Source of the DNA: Sodiomyces alkalinus F11
Lineage: Eukaryota; Ascomycota; Sordariomycetes; Glomerellales; Plectosphaerellaceae
Direction of reading: 5' to 3'
NCBI RefSeq assembly: GCF_003711515.1
Contig: NW_021167079.1
Span: 1,229,471 to 1,293,470, forward strand
Length of the DNA: 64,000 nucleotides
Part shown: piece by piece, positions 14,921 through 24,946 of the stretch
Layout: each line of letters starts with the position of its first letter
Numbering within the stretch: position 1 is the first letter of the stretch
The notes under the pieces: generated by a model
The model's database searches: none
What the model was told of the DNA's origin: nothing
Seen by the model: only the letters and a program-made list of their open reading frames with translations
Position numbers and translations under genes: made by a program

Positions 14921-17900
14921 TCACTCCGAGTCGAGAGACGTGCTTGAAGCTTCGGAAACTCCGCTGGACGGTCGGCCATTCCGCGCTCGGGTGTCCTTTT
15001 CAAGATCCGCCGGATCCGAAATGGTCCTCTGCCTCTCTTGCCTCTCCCCTTCCTCCCCCAAAGAAGATGACTCACTGTCCCAGCCACTAGTGTTCATCCT
15101 TCCGTGACCATCTTCGTCAAAATTGGCTGGGTCCGAGATGCTCTGGGGGCGTTCGGCACGGGCGTCCTTCCTGGACCTACGGCCCATGTGGGTGTGCACG
15201 TGTACTTCAGCGGGATCAGAGACGCTCCTTTGTCTCTCAGTCCGCATCTCGTCGCTGGAGGACGACATGCTGCGCCCGTCCTCATCCGGCTGCCTGGTCT
15301 TCTCTTCCTTTCCCCTTTTGTCTTTTTCAATCCTCTGGTCCGGGTATGCGGTGTCGTCTTCGTCTTCGTCGGCGCCATCCTCTTCGAACACGATGCTCCG
15401 CAACACGCTCTTGTCGAACAACTCTATAACCATCCGCCTGATAGGCAGCCGGTAATGGTTGTACTCGAGCATGGCCATGACCCTCTTAAAGAGCTTGGGA
15501 TCCCTGAAGCCCGCCGCGTTGTTCTGCTTGATCTGCTTCAATTCGCTAATCGCCCGCTTGTACAGGATGATGTTGCTGAGGTCCACGACCAAGTCGATGA
15601 TCGTTTCATTGACAGCTTCTTTGTCGTGGGGTGGGGGCAAATTCCCCTTTTCGAGGGGAGGCCGCGCCGCCACGGGAGGCGGAGGTGTCAGGATCGTCTT
15701 TTGCGTGTCGGGGAGCCGGATACAGGCGGCGATCGTGTGCTTCCAAGGAACGAAAGAGAAGAACTTGGACAGGTCATTGGGAATGCAGAAGCCAAGGGAC
15801 TGACCCCTCCGGTTCAGGTTCGAGTCCCAGCCGCACCCCGCGAGGATCTCCAAGCCATGGACGGATCGGGAAATGAGACCCAACACAAAGAATGCCGTCC
15901 CCCGGATGCTCATGACCTCGTGTTCTTGTGCGATCTTGACAATATTCTCAACCACGTCGCAAGACTCGACGAAGGGCGCCCCAAGCTCCATGGATCCTAC
16001 GTTCCCGACGGCCCACATGCATCCCTTCACTTTGAGAATCAGCTCGGGATCGGCCGACTGCATGCCATGTTCTCGTATCGTGTTCGCGAAATCGCTAAAA
16101 TGTCCCTTCTCCCGCAGCATCTTGCATCCCTCCTCCGTGCGTGCGAGCTCCCGGTAGAAGTGGGGCGGAAGGTGGCTCTCCGGCTCCATCGCCTCGGCTT
16201 CTGTCTGACCTAGCATGCTGATGCGGCCCTGCTGCTCGTCTGGGTTATCGAAGAAAGCCTTCGCAAGGCTCGTCTCGATTAGATCAACGTAGGAATCATT
16301 CCTCCCCAAAAACCAGTCGTCCATTTCATTGCTAATATAGTCGAGGCCATCAAGATAATGATAGCCGCTCGAACTTGACAAAAAACGGAGAAGCAGCGGC
16401 GCGCTCAGCTCCCCGAGGTGGTCCATAGCGGGGCGGCATTGCACAACATACTCGAGGTACGCTTTCTTATTGCATGCCTTCTCGAGAATCTGCACAGCCG
16501 TCCGGCAGACCTCGACGTCTGGGTCGTACAGTTGATCGACCAGCCTCTTAATGGCCCATTTCCAGTCGACCTTGTCGTGGTCTCGCATATTATCGTTGAA
16601 CGGCCGCGTGGCGTACTTGCGCAGAATTTTAGTACCCATGATGCGGATGTCCCTCGTGCCAGCCGTCAGGGCTTGTTCTATAAGCACTCGTGTGTGGCCG
16701 GGGACACTATAGTCGAAGTTGGTCAGGAGAAGCTTGATCAGATCCGGCCGCTGCTTGTGCGAAATAATGTGATACATCATGTTGAACATCCTCCAGCGCT
16801 GCAAGAGCTCCTGGCCCTTGGGATCGCTACTGAGGATGCCCAGCATAGGGAAATACCCGGCGGAAAGCGTCGTCTGAAGCCGACCGGGTGCGAAGATGGG
16901 ATCAGACGAAGTCAGACCGCTGCTCTACAAGGGAGTGTCAGCACAGCGATCACCGAAAAAAAAGAAGAAAAAAAGGAAGGTGGCACATGACGATTCATGA
17001 CGGAAAGGCTCCTGGCACAAAAGCTTACTGGGTCACACTGGGCCAGGCATTCGGCCAACTGCCGTAGCAACTTGCTGTCCTGCAAGAATTTTACTCCCTC
17101 GGGCGATTGGAGCAACGAGTGCATCAACGCACAGCCGGCTCTAACGTACTTTTGCGTGTTTTTGTTGCTCGTGAGGTCGGCAAACCGGTTCTTAAAAGGT
17201 CTGTAGAAACTCATGATGCGGTTCATGAATTTGGAGACTTTGATCGTCTCCTCGAGCCTCTTGCCATTCTGCAGCGGCCCGTCAATCATCCTGAGAATGG
17301 TATCCCAGTTCCACTTTAGGTAGTTCGAGCTGTTCAAGACGTTGGAGTCCACCAGCAGCTGCCTGAAGACCGTGTCGTGGATGACCACACCGGGGTTGCC
17401 TTTCTGCTGCTCCTCGTTAAGGGCGTTCAGATTGTCAACCGACGGTGACCCGATGCTCGATGAGGTGTCTGATGTCCTATACAGAGTCTTGCTCACGGAG
17501 CTGATCTGGTAGATGATGCCCGAGGAGATGAACCTATCATCATCCTTGAACTGAGTCGCCGCAGCAAAAAGCTCCGGGAGTAAGGGTAGACTGCGGCTCC
17601 ATGACGGGGGCAGCAACCTGCTGGCCAGCTTGAGAACCTCACCAATAAGTAGGCACGTTTTCCTCGTTAGATGGGCTTCGCTATTTCGCGCAACGTGTAG
17701 GAGGCTCGGGAGGAGGTCGGCTTTGACGAGGACGGCGAGAAGTAATGCCGTGTAGTGGTCGAGGAAAGTTTGCTCTTCAATGGTATCTTCCTCGTGGGTC
17801 GGACCTCCGGAACTGGTGGACGCTGTAGTGGGGGTGGAAATCGACTTGAGACTAGCCACTCTCCCATACGTCGTGAGCCGGCGGCCTGCCAGGAACGAGG

Positions 17901-19501
17901 AGGCCCAAGAAGGGGGTTTTATGCGGAGAATGGCGAAGAGGAGGTCGATGACGGTCTCTTTGATCAAGGGGTTCGGAAGCACCATGCTACTAACAAGAGA
18001 CTTGATCGCACGGAAATCCCGCATCCCCAAGACCATCAAGCCAGACCAGCTTTTGAGCACCTTGGCGATGGCGCGCGAGTTCTGCTTGAGCAGGCTTTCG
18101 GTTGCGAGGGTGATATCGGTAAAGGCCGTAAACAGGACTTCCAGATCATAACCCGAGCGTAGATACTTTCTCTTCTCTGGCCGGTCGAGGAGAAACATGA
18201 AGGAGGAGGCCAGCGTGTCTGGAGACTTGTAAGTCCCTTCGATGAGAGCCTCGGAGATCGGAGGTAGGCCGCCCGAAGCGACAACTAGCGCTGGGTCTCT
18301 TATGAGCAGCTCGGCGAGGGTCTGAAGACACATCGACCTTAACCTGTCGTCGACCTGTGCGGCGACGGCAGCGACGGCCCGGACGACGGCCCTTGAAATC
18401 TGTTGGACTCCGCCTTTCACTTCAAGGAACGCACGCACAAACTTGAGGGCCTGCTCGCGTTCCAGATCCGCTTTCCGATCTTTGATCAGCGACCTGTACC
18501 CGGTTAGCCTTGACATACTCACTGATCAATAAAACTAGAGTGTGCGCCACCCACGTTATCGCTAGATAATCCGTGTTGAGTTCTCTGATCTTTTTGAGAG
18601 ATGACACATCGGAAATCGCATAGCGGACCATGCGGTACCCGGCAGCAACCACCTCCCGCGCCTCACTCAAGAGCATCACCTGCATACGCAATCCGAAGAC
18701 GGGCCATACCAGATCGTATTTCAAGGTAGGATGCCTCTTCAACAAATCGACAAGACTGTTAGCTCTGCTGACGTAGTATTCAGGGCCGAGGCCCTCGACT
18801 TCCAGAGCCTGGAGGATCTCGGTCAGAGTAAAAGTGGGAGACTGTTCCGAATAGTCGTCAAAGTCGGAACCAGCACCACTCCGTGAGGCACTTGGCGGGG
18901 AGCGTAGGCCGTTAGAATGGGGCCAAGCGTCACCAGTACGGTTCCTGATAGGAGTAGCGGGGGTTTCCTTCATCCTCTGCACATCGGCTATCATCTGATG
19001 GAGCTCCTTAATCTTGTTTTTGGACGCGATGAGTTCGGCCTCAACCCGCGCCCTCTGGTCCTTGGTCTGCTTGGCCTTCTTGGAATTGAGCGCTTCTAGC
19101 ATGTTCTCGCTCCCCTCCTTTATTTTATGTTCGCGATTGAGTAGTTCCCGCAGACTGTTGAGGTTTTTTTCGGTGAGCGAGGCGTTGTCGTCATCGTCGA
19201 GTCGTTCGCCGCTATGCATTTCGAGGCGAGACCCAGCACGGGATGTATTCATCTGGCTGCGCAGCTCGGAACTGAAGCTGCCGGGGGCCATGGACGGGTT
19301 GAGGGAGGACCCACGAGGAGCGAAGCTGAGGGAGGAAGCAGCGACGCTCCTAGGACCAACGGTACCATGACCAGCAGGTCCGGCGGGGAGCTTGAGGTTG
19401 ACCGAAGAGCTTCCATCGCGATCGAAACTTGGGCGGGGGGTTGTGGTCGAGGCAGACTGCTGCGGGGGCGGATGTCCCTTCTCCCGGGATGCGCCCAGCA
19501 T
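14921..19501 (-). CDS. AVO3: TORC2 subunit Rictor/Avo3/Ste16 (pianissimo family)
   Basis: Three exons (19501-18555, 18493-17029, 16924-14921) give 1471 residues. The start ATG has a GCCGCC context and an in-frame TAG 18 nt upstream. The N-terminus is Ser/Pro-rich, then a coiled HR1-like segment lies at about residues 100-170 (LTEKNLNSLRELLNREHKI). The helical Rictor body follows: the first intron splits the conserved region leading into SLIKDRKADLEREQALKFV, and the ORF continues through armadillo-like repeats (DIRIMGTKILRKYATRPFND; FVLGLISRSVHGLEIL). The tail is acidic and Ser-rich with three SDPA repeats. Rictor is the defining scaffold of TOR complex 2, which acts at the plasma membrane on AGC kinases to control actin polarity, sphingolipids and growth. 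Intron 1 has a GCTAAC branch site. No complex-breaking lesion is visible. Confidence 0.93.
15017..15220 (-). repeat. Three SDPA phospho-motif repeats in the Rictor tail
   Basis: Within the last 100 residues of Rictor the words RQRSVSDPAE (Ser1373), RPQSISDPAN (Ser1401) and RQRTISDPAD (Ser1440) recur 28 and 39 residues apart in otherwise low-complexity sequence. They are degenerate protein repeats. The first matches the 14-3-3 mode I pattern R-S-x-S-x-P exactly, and the third matches R-T-x-S-x-P. Confidence 0.85.
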
Positions 19502-21082
19502 GGCGGCAAAACCTCTCTAAGGTTTCCGCAGCTTCTTTTCGGGCTTCCAAGAACGTGGCATTCGGGCAACTGTTTTATCGAGAGATGGTGTATGGACAGA
19601 TTTGTAGGGAAGTCCGACGTGGAGGGCTTTGACCGCTCGAGTCCCGCTCGCAAGAATCGACCACAGATGCGATGAAGTAATGTAACGATGCCTCGTGGGC
19701 TTAGGTAGAGACGGAGAAATGCTACCGAGGTCCTGCGGGGTGTGTGATCAGTATCACTTCCGCAAAAGGCTGTCGGACAATTGAGGAGCCGGCCTCGCCA
19801 TGAAGCGCGGAGTTAGAGGCGGAATTAGAGGTGCATAGGCAGACGTAAGGAAGTAAATAAAGGTTTGGAGGCTAGGATATGCAGGCCGGAAAGAAAAGAT
19901 AGATAGAGGATAAACTGTCAATGATAGGCCATACCAAAGAAGATATTGTCGTAAGTTCTCCAGCCTGTGCAGATGTGCCCGGGAAAGAGAGCAAATGCAC
20001 AAAGGGGATAAGTCAGAAAATAGAACAGGTTAAGAAAAGAAGAATAAAAATGCGCGCTTCCCTTGCTTAAGATTGTTAAGGGGTACGACTACTAGCTGGT
20101 GTTGTTGTTGTTATCGACCTCGTATTACAGCTGCCCTTGGTGAAGCCGACAACCTAGAGATGGTAATAAGAGGTGCACTTATTAGTAATTATTCCTGTTG
20201 CATTCCCTCCCCCACCAACAAAAACCCACATGGGATTTACTCAGCACTCAGGTGGTCCGAGTGTTAATCAGCCACAGCAAGAAAGTTTCAGTGGCTGGAA
20301 TATGTCGCACAGACCTCCCTTGGGGATGGAACAACCTAACAGCCGATTACGCGTTTAGGCACGGATGGTGGATATCCATAGGATTACCGGGCATCAATTT
20401 TGCCTCCTATAACCAGACGTTTTTAACCACAGTTTTACGGCTTTAATACAATTAATTTTGAAACCCTTAATCTAGCCGGTTTTTTATCGTATTTATCCTT
20501 TTACGGTTACGCTATATTATTACGGATAGTGTGGCTTGCTTATAGAAGAAACCGCGGAAGCCCCCTGTGGCGGGCATATCCTCCACGATGGTTATCGGCG
20601 GGCTCCGGCGGGCTGTATGCACTTTTGGTGAGACCACTGCCCCGTTGCTTCTCCCGAGCCCCGCGACCGGCGCCCCTCATTGGGTATGTCGAATCTAGCT
20701 CAACTTAGCTCTATCATCACTGTATCGTCTGATATATGGCTTGCCTTCAGATCAAGGCTCTACAAGAAAACCTATATATCGAGACAGTAATTACACCATC
20801 TCAACGGTGAAGGCTACCTTACCTTCTTTCCTTTTTTTTTTTTCGTCGTGAATATCTAGATACTTCAATTTCGAGTTGCCTCTTATTATTAGGTACTTGC
20901 CCGTCCAATCGCACCTCTCGTCATAGCTCCGTGCTTATCATACCACACACCGAAGCAGCCCCTCACTGCCAGTGCTCGCACGAGATCTTCAAAATCGACA
21001 TTCTTCCAGGTTCTGAACCTCCCTAAAGAAGGACGCCCATTGATCCCACTCTTCACCGTCCTTTAATTTCAACCCTGTAACA
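19502..21082. other. Divergent Rictor/uricase intergenic region with AT-rich island
   Basis: This 1.6-kb stretch separates two divergent genes. A short plus-strand frame near 20212-20357 (words such as GFTQHSGGPSVNQPQQ) looks faintly protein-like but is not recognised. It runs into a TpA-rich island at about 20395-20545 that looks RIP-mutated. A pyrimidine tract near 20820-20845 and CT-rich sequence precede the uricase start. No gene is supported. Confidence 0.55.
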
Positions 21083-21970
21083 ATGCCTTCGCTCGCCTCC
21101 GCCCGCTATGGCAAGGACAATGTCCGCGTCTTCAAGGTCTCAAAGGAAGAGGGCGGCAGACAGGCCGTCACGGAGATGACGGTCTGCTGTCTCCTCGAGG
21201 GCTCCATCGACACCTCGTACACCATCGCCGACAACTCCGTTGTCGTGGCCACTGATTCCATTAAAAACACCATCTACGTCAAGGCCAAGGAGCACCCGGT
21301 CAACCCACCAGAGCTATACGCCTCCATCTTGGGCACCCACTTCCTCGACACCTATGCTCACATCCATGCCGCCAACGTCCGGGTCGTCGTCCACCGCTGG
21401 ACTCGCTACGAAGTCGACGGTCGCCCGCATCCGCACTCCTTCCTGCGCGACGGCGAAGAGACCCGCATCGTCTCAGCCCGCGTCTCCCGCGACGAGGGCG
21501 TCCGCCTCACCAGCGGCATCCAGAAGCTCACCGTCCTAAAGTCCACGGGTTCCGCCTTCCACGGCTTCGTACGCGACGAATACACCACCCTCCCCGAGAC
21601 CTGGGACCGCATCCTTTCCACCGATGTAGACGCCTCTTGGACCTGGTCCTTCCCGACCGGCCTCCCGGCTGTTCAGGAGTCTGCCGCCCTTTTCGATGGC
21701 GCCTGGGAGGCTGCCCGCACCATCACCCTGAAAACTTTCGCCGAGGACAATAGCGCCAGCGTCCAGAATACCATGTACAAGATGTGCGAGCAGATCCTCG
21801 CCGCCGTCCCGGAGACGCAGTCCGTCAGCTATGCTCTCCCCAACAAGCACTACTTCGAAATCGACCTCAGTTGGCACAAGGGCCTGAAGAACACGGGTGC
21901 CGATGCCGAGGTCTATGCTCCTCAGTCCGGTCCGAACGGTCTCATTAAATGCGAGGTTACTCGGTCATAG
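21083..21970 (+). CDS. Uricase (factor-independent urate hydroxylase)
   Basis: A single exon of 295 residues. It begins MPSLASARYGKDNVRVFKV, with the catalytic Lys of the YGKDNVRV segment at position 11. The T57-D58 pair of the ATDSIKNT motif falls at the numbering used for Aspergillus flavus urate oxidase. Further on are the HRWTRYEVDGRPHPHSF loop, TGSAFHGFVRDEYTTLPE, and NKHYFEIDLSWHKGLKNTG near the end. The enzyme oxidises urate to 5-hydroxyisourate in purine catabolism, normally in peroxisomes. The oddity is the C-terminus, NGLIKCEVTRS followed by TAG. Fungal relatives usually continue with a few residues ending in SKL, and no SKL-like tripeptide is visible here or in any nearby spliced or read-through frame. 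The start is well supported by the conserved N-terminus and the CAACAATG context. Confidence 0.96.
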   Translation: MPSLASARYGKDNVRVFKVSKEEGGRQAVTEMTVCCLLEGSIDTSYTIADNSVVVATDSIKNTIYVKAKEHPVNPPELYASILGTHFLDTYAHIHAANVRVVVHRWTRYEVDGRPHPHSFLRDGEETRIVSARVSRDEGVRLTSGIQKLTVLKSTGSAFHGFVRDEYTTLPETWDRILSTDVDASWTWSFPTGLPAVQESAALFDGAWEAARTITLKTFAEDNSASVQNTMYKMCEQILAAVPETQSVSYALPNKHYFEIDLSWHKGLKNTGADAEVYAPQSGPNGLIKCEVTRS

Positions 21971-22213
21971 ACCAGTTCATTTCTCTATTTTTCTCGTGGA
22001 GTGAAAGTTATGCTCTATTTTCTCGGCAGAGGAAGAAGGGTTTGTCTTGGTACGAGGCAGGATCACCCATTGGTCATGGTGCATGTGGTCAGGCGTTTCT
22101 AAGGTATTGTTTCTTGTATGTAGACCCATATTCATTGGCCGGTTTGGATTCCGAGTTGAATGAATAAATCAATTGATTCGACTATATAATAGTCTTGCTC
22201 TTTGAAGCTTTCG
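21971..22213. other. Uricase 3' flank
   Basis: AT-richer sequence after the uricase stop, with no gene signal. A TATATAA word at 22182-22188 lies about 30 bp before the 5S-like relic and resembles the upstream TATA element seen in front of fungal 5S rRNA genes. Confidence 0.5.
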
Positions 22214-22279
22214 ATTTACGACCATGCCCATTGAAAGACTGGGGAACCCGTCCTCTCTCCCCAGGATAAGCCGGTGAGG
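22214..22279 (+). pseudogene. Truncated 5S rRNA pseudogene
   Basis: The 66 bp starting at TTTACGACCATGCCC align without obvious gaps to the first half of the complete 5S gene at 23001, with roughly a dozen substitutions. The match runs through the internal A-box region (GATAAGCCGGTGAGG) and then stops abruptly at GCAAGTCC. The downstream half, including the GGTTGGGTGGGTGACC control region, is missing. A TATATAA sits at about -30. It is therefore a non-functional relic. Confidence 0.85.
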
Positions 22280-22319
22280 CAAGTCCTCCCCGTGGAAAAC
22301 ATAGCAAGCACGTAGTCCT

Positions 22320-22800
22320 CTAACGAAGTCGACGAGCCTCCCTCGCTGCAGGCACATCGATGTCTGCGACACCTCGCATTACTGATTCATAATTCCCCTC
22401 CCAGCAGCCTTGAATGATACTCTTCAGACGAGGTGAAATTTCCCGTAAAGCTTGGATACTCTTGTGTCTGGAAACGCCGCTTTATTTCAGCCTCGACCAT
22501 ATCCTCGTCCAGTTGTTTATTTGTCGCAATCTCGTAGAGCACTGTACTGAGTCCGGAGAGAGACCATCTTCGGTCAAGTCACGGCCACGACCGGGTCTTC
22601 ATCGGACAGGTGGGAATTCGAGGCATTTAGCCCCGTCAATTCTCGCTCCGCCAAAGTCTGCTAGGCTAGCGACGGAGTCTCATCGTTTGTGGTGAGGAAG
22701 TTGCGACAACTGATATCGCCGTGAATAATGCCTCGCGAATGTATATACCGGATAGCTTCACTTGCGTCTTTCTGCCCACCTGTGGTCGTTGGCTTAGACA
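22320..22800 (-). pseudogene. Broken fungal protein-kinase catalytic domain relic
   Basis: Read on the minus strand, four pieces in shifting frames spell a kinase C-terminal half in the right order. At 22765-22661 is AIRYIHSRGIIHGDISCRNF, with the catalytic-loop Asp and Asn. At 22664-22599 is LADFGGARIDGAKC, holding the DFG motif. Around 22560-22455 is STVLYEIATNKQLDEDM, and at 22451-22320 is LREISPRLKSIIQGCWEGNY through to a stop. In-frame TAG/TGA codons and at least three frame changes break it, and no ATP-binding N-lobe is recognisable upstream. The HGDIS catalytic loop is typical of the expanded small-kinase families of filamentous ascomycetes. It is called a pseudogene because no GT-AG introns fit the very short gaps. 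Confidence 0.82.
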
Positions 22801-22968
22801 TTATGAGAAAGCCGCTTCACCTCGGAGACAGGTCTGCGTAGAAGCTCTTATAAGGTCCCGGCCTTATGATACTCAAGTAGTTAGTTAGCTCGGCCGTGGT
22901 CGGCGGATACAGGGTGTTCTATGCTCTTACTATTGCGTCTCGGTTCTTAATTCCATTTTCTTTGGACC

Positions 22969-22978
22969 CTTTATAAGG
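22969..22978 (+). promoter_or_regulatory. TATA-like element upstream of the 5S gene
   Basis: CTTTATAAGG is centred about 28 bp before the 5S start. A TATA-like box at this distance is known to matter for 5S transcription in Neurospora. The word TTATAAGGTC is repeated 123 bp upstream at 22848-22857. Confidence 0.5.
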
Positions 22979-23000
22979 TCTACGATTACGAAGGACAAGT

Positions 23001-23119
23001 ATATACGACCATACCCACTGGAAAACTCGGGATCCCGTCCGCTCTCCCCTAGATAAGCCAGTGAGGGCCGGATTAGTAGTTGGGTGGGTGACCACCAGCG
23101 AATACCCGGTGTTGTATAT
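23001..23119 (+). rRNA. 5S ribosomal RNA gene
   Basis: The sequence begins ATATACGACCATACCCACTG and contains the fungal 5S internal control elements GATAAGCCAGTGAGGG (A box) and GTTGGGTGGGTGACCACCAG (C box region). It ends CCGGTGTTGTATATT, whose last bases pair with the 5' end to close helix I. A T-run (23119-23124) supplies a Pol III terminator. TTATAAGG at 22971-22978 sits at about -30, as in other filamentous fungi with dispersed 5S genes. The U at position 2, instead of the common C, keeps the terminal helix paired with ATAT. The end positions are accurate to a base or two. Confidence 0.95.
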
Positions 23120-23124
23120 TTTTT

Positions 23125-23658
23125 ATGTCGTCTTCTTAATTTCCTTTTTTTCTCTTTTCTTGTGTTTGATCTGCGATTTGTCCCCACTACAAATAACATC
23201 GTAGAGAAACAATATAAGAGCGAGGCTTGTTGAGACAGGCAAAGACGTTGTCATGGCCACTAGTCGTTGCCATTCGATTACGGACATCGAGGTCTGACGG
23301 TAGTCTTAGAGCACGTTTTGGGCCGGAGTAGATAATCTTAGCCATACCATCTCCTGACCCTGAACTCGTGAACAATGTACGTGGTGGTGCTCAGTGGCTG
23401 GTAGTAGACGACATGGGATTAGATGATTCCTGTTATGCTCTGTTGTGGTGCCAAAATGGCCATGATTGCTTGGATTCATCTCGTCCTTTCCAACAAGCAA
23501 AGTCATGACAATAATATAGTACAAAGTACCTATACACGCCGTTTGCCTTTCAAAGCTTCGGCACTGCGCCATCCATCTGCGTCCTCGGACCATCCGCCAG
23601 CAAGGTCCCCAAGCGTCACGGCAGCCAGGTAGCACATATGCTCCCCGCTTCCTCTACC
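23125..23658. other. Intergenic: 5S downstream and uL13m 3' flank
   Basis: No coding or RNA signal is recognised in these 534 bp. Both strands have only short frames. Confidence 0.55.
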
Positions 23659-24373
23659 CTACAGTCTCTTCATCCCCGCTTCACGAATCGCCTTGACAGC
23701 ATCTTCCCACCCATTCTCACCGACCTTGACGCCGTTAAACTGCACAATATTCTGCTTATACGGGTGCGAAGGACCCTCAAAAGCCTTCAGCCGTGCTAAT
23801 CTCTTCTCGCGCAGGCGGTTCTTCGGTAACATGCCGCTGACGGCTTTGCGTAGCACCTCGGCGCCGCCGTGCTTGGCCATGAGCACGTCCATGGTGACGG
23901 ACTTGAGGGAGCCGGGCCGCGTCGTGTGCCTGTAGTAGGTCTTCTGCCACTTCTTGCGGCCCGTGACGTGAAGCGCCGCGCAATTGGTCACGACGACGTA
24001 GTCGCCGCAGTCGGTCGATGGGTCCCATGTCGGCTTGTGCTTGCCCATGAGGAGCACCGCGATGCGAGAGGCAAGCCGGCCTAGTGAAGGGGGTGTGACG
24101 GACGGCTGCGTGGATAGGGTTGGGTGCAGAGCGGCTGCGGAGATCTGGTGCCAGACGCGAGAGTAGGAGAGCCGCGTCTGTAAGAATGAGAAATCATTCC
24201 ATCAGCGACGGCAATGACTCGGAATGAGATCATGTGGGAAAGAGATCATGTGGGAAAGAGATCATGTGGGAAAGAGATCATGTGTGGTGTTGGCGGAGGG
24301 CGTGAAAGAAAAAGAGGGAGAGGGAGAGAGCTTGAGGGAAGAAAGAGCTTACCAGGCCGATGTTTTGTGACAT
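23659..24373 (-). CDS. MRPL23: Mitochondrial large-subunit ribosomal protein uL13m
   Basis: Two exons (24373-24353 and 24177-23659) give 179 residues. The first exon encodes only MSQNIGL, and the intron (24178-24352) ends in TTACAG. The body matches the L13 family: WDPSTDCGDYVVVTNCAALH, GRKKWQKTYYRHTTRPGSLK, and the conserved MLPKNRLREKRLARLKAFEG. A basic, hydroxylated N-terminal stretch of about 45 residues fits a mitochondrial presequence, so the product belongs to the mitoribosome rather than cytosolic uL13. An internal in-frame ATG (MGKHKPTW) could start a shorter form lacking the presequence, but the spliced form explains the targeting region. It is divergent from the SOD1 copper chaperone gene, 573 bp apart. 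Confidence 0.94.
24226..24285. repeat. 16-bp tandem repeat in the uL13m intron
   Basis: The unit GAGATCATGTGGGAAA is repeated 3.7 times without error (24226, 24242, 24258 and partial 24274), entirely within the single uL13m intron. Perfect copies suggest recent expansion, and the copy number may vary between strains. Confidence 0.95.
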
Positions 24374-24607
24374 TTTGGGCGGATCAGCGAGGGTCTACGC
24401 CCTCACGGTAGCAAACTGTTCTACACTCGAGGTGATCTCAATGTATTCTTGATCTCAAGGCCATTCAGTATTGGTTGTCGTCCTAATCGCGGTCGCTGTC
24501 CGGTCGGTGAGGCATACTGGGGCTTCCGTGGTGTCTCTGGAAAGTTTGATGCCAAGATGGGTCGCTGTGGATCGCCAGAGGAAGCCGAGTATGTAATCAG
24601 GTTGAAG

Positions 24608-24615
24608 TCACGTGA
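24608..24615. promoter_or_regulatory. TCACGTGA palindrome in a divergent promoter
   Basis: An 8-bp perfect palindrome with a CACGTG core lies between the divergent uL13m and CCS genes, about 235 bp from one start and 332 bp from the other. It fits the E-box bound by bHLH factors such as Cbf1. Actual binding is inferred. Confidence 0.45.
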
Positions 24616-24946
24616 CATTCATTGTCAGGTCCGACGTCCGGCCAACTGGTTGCGAGATCCGACGGTGGACAAGGAATCGAGGGACCAACTCCGGGACTCG
24701 GCTTGTGGCGATTTCAAATCAACCCACAGATGAGTGTGGATATCCATGGAAACGTCGCAGTTAACAAGTTATCAGATTGTATTATCGTGCTAGTAGTCCC
24801 TGAAACTTGTCTCTCTTCATTACTCTTGCGCATTCCGAACCGTTCTGTTTATCGACCCCTCCGCTCTCCGACAGTGCTCTACTCTCTCTTAAACTTTATT
24901 GAAATACAGGTCACTCTTTTAGTCACCGCCCGCGATTTTCTTGGAG

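Noticed and set aside
15800..15835. GGTTCGAGTCCC resembling a tRNA T loop
   Set aside because: It lies inside conserved Rictor coding sequence with no cloverleaf around it.
15104..16213. 369-codon open frame on the plus strand
   Set aside because: It is antisense to the conserved Rictor coding exon, whose sequence matches the family; the open frame is a codon-bias shadow.
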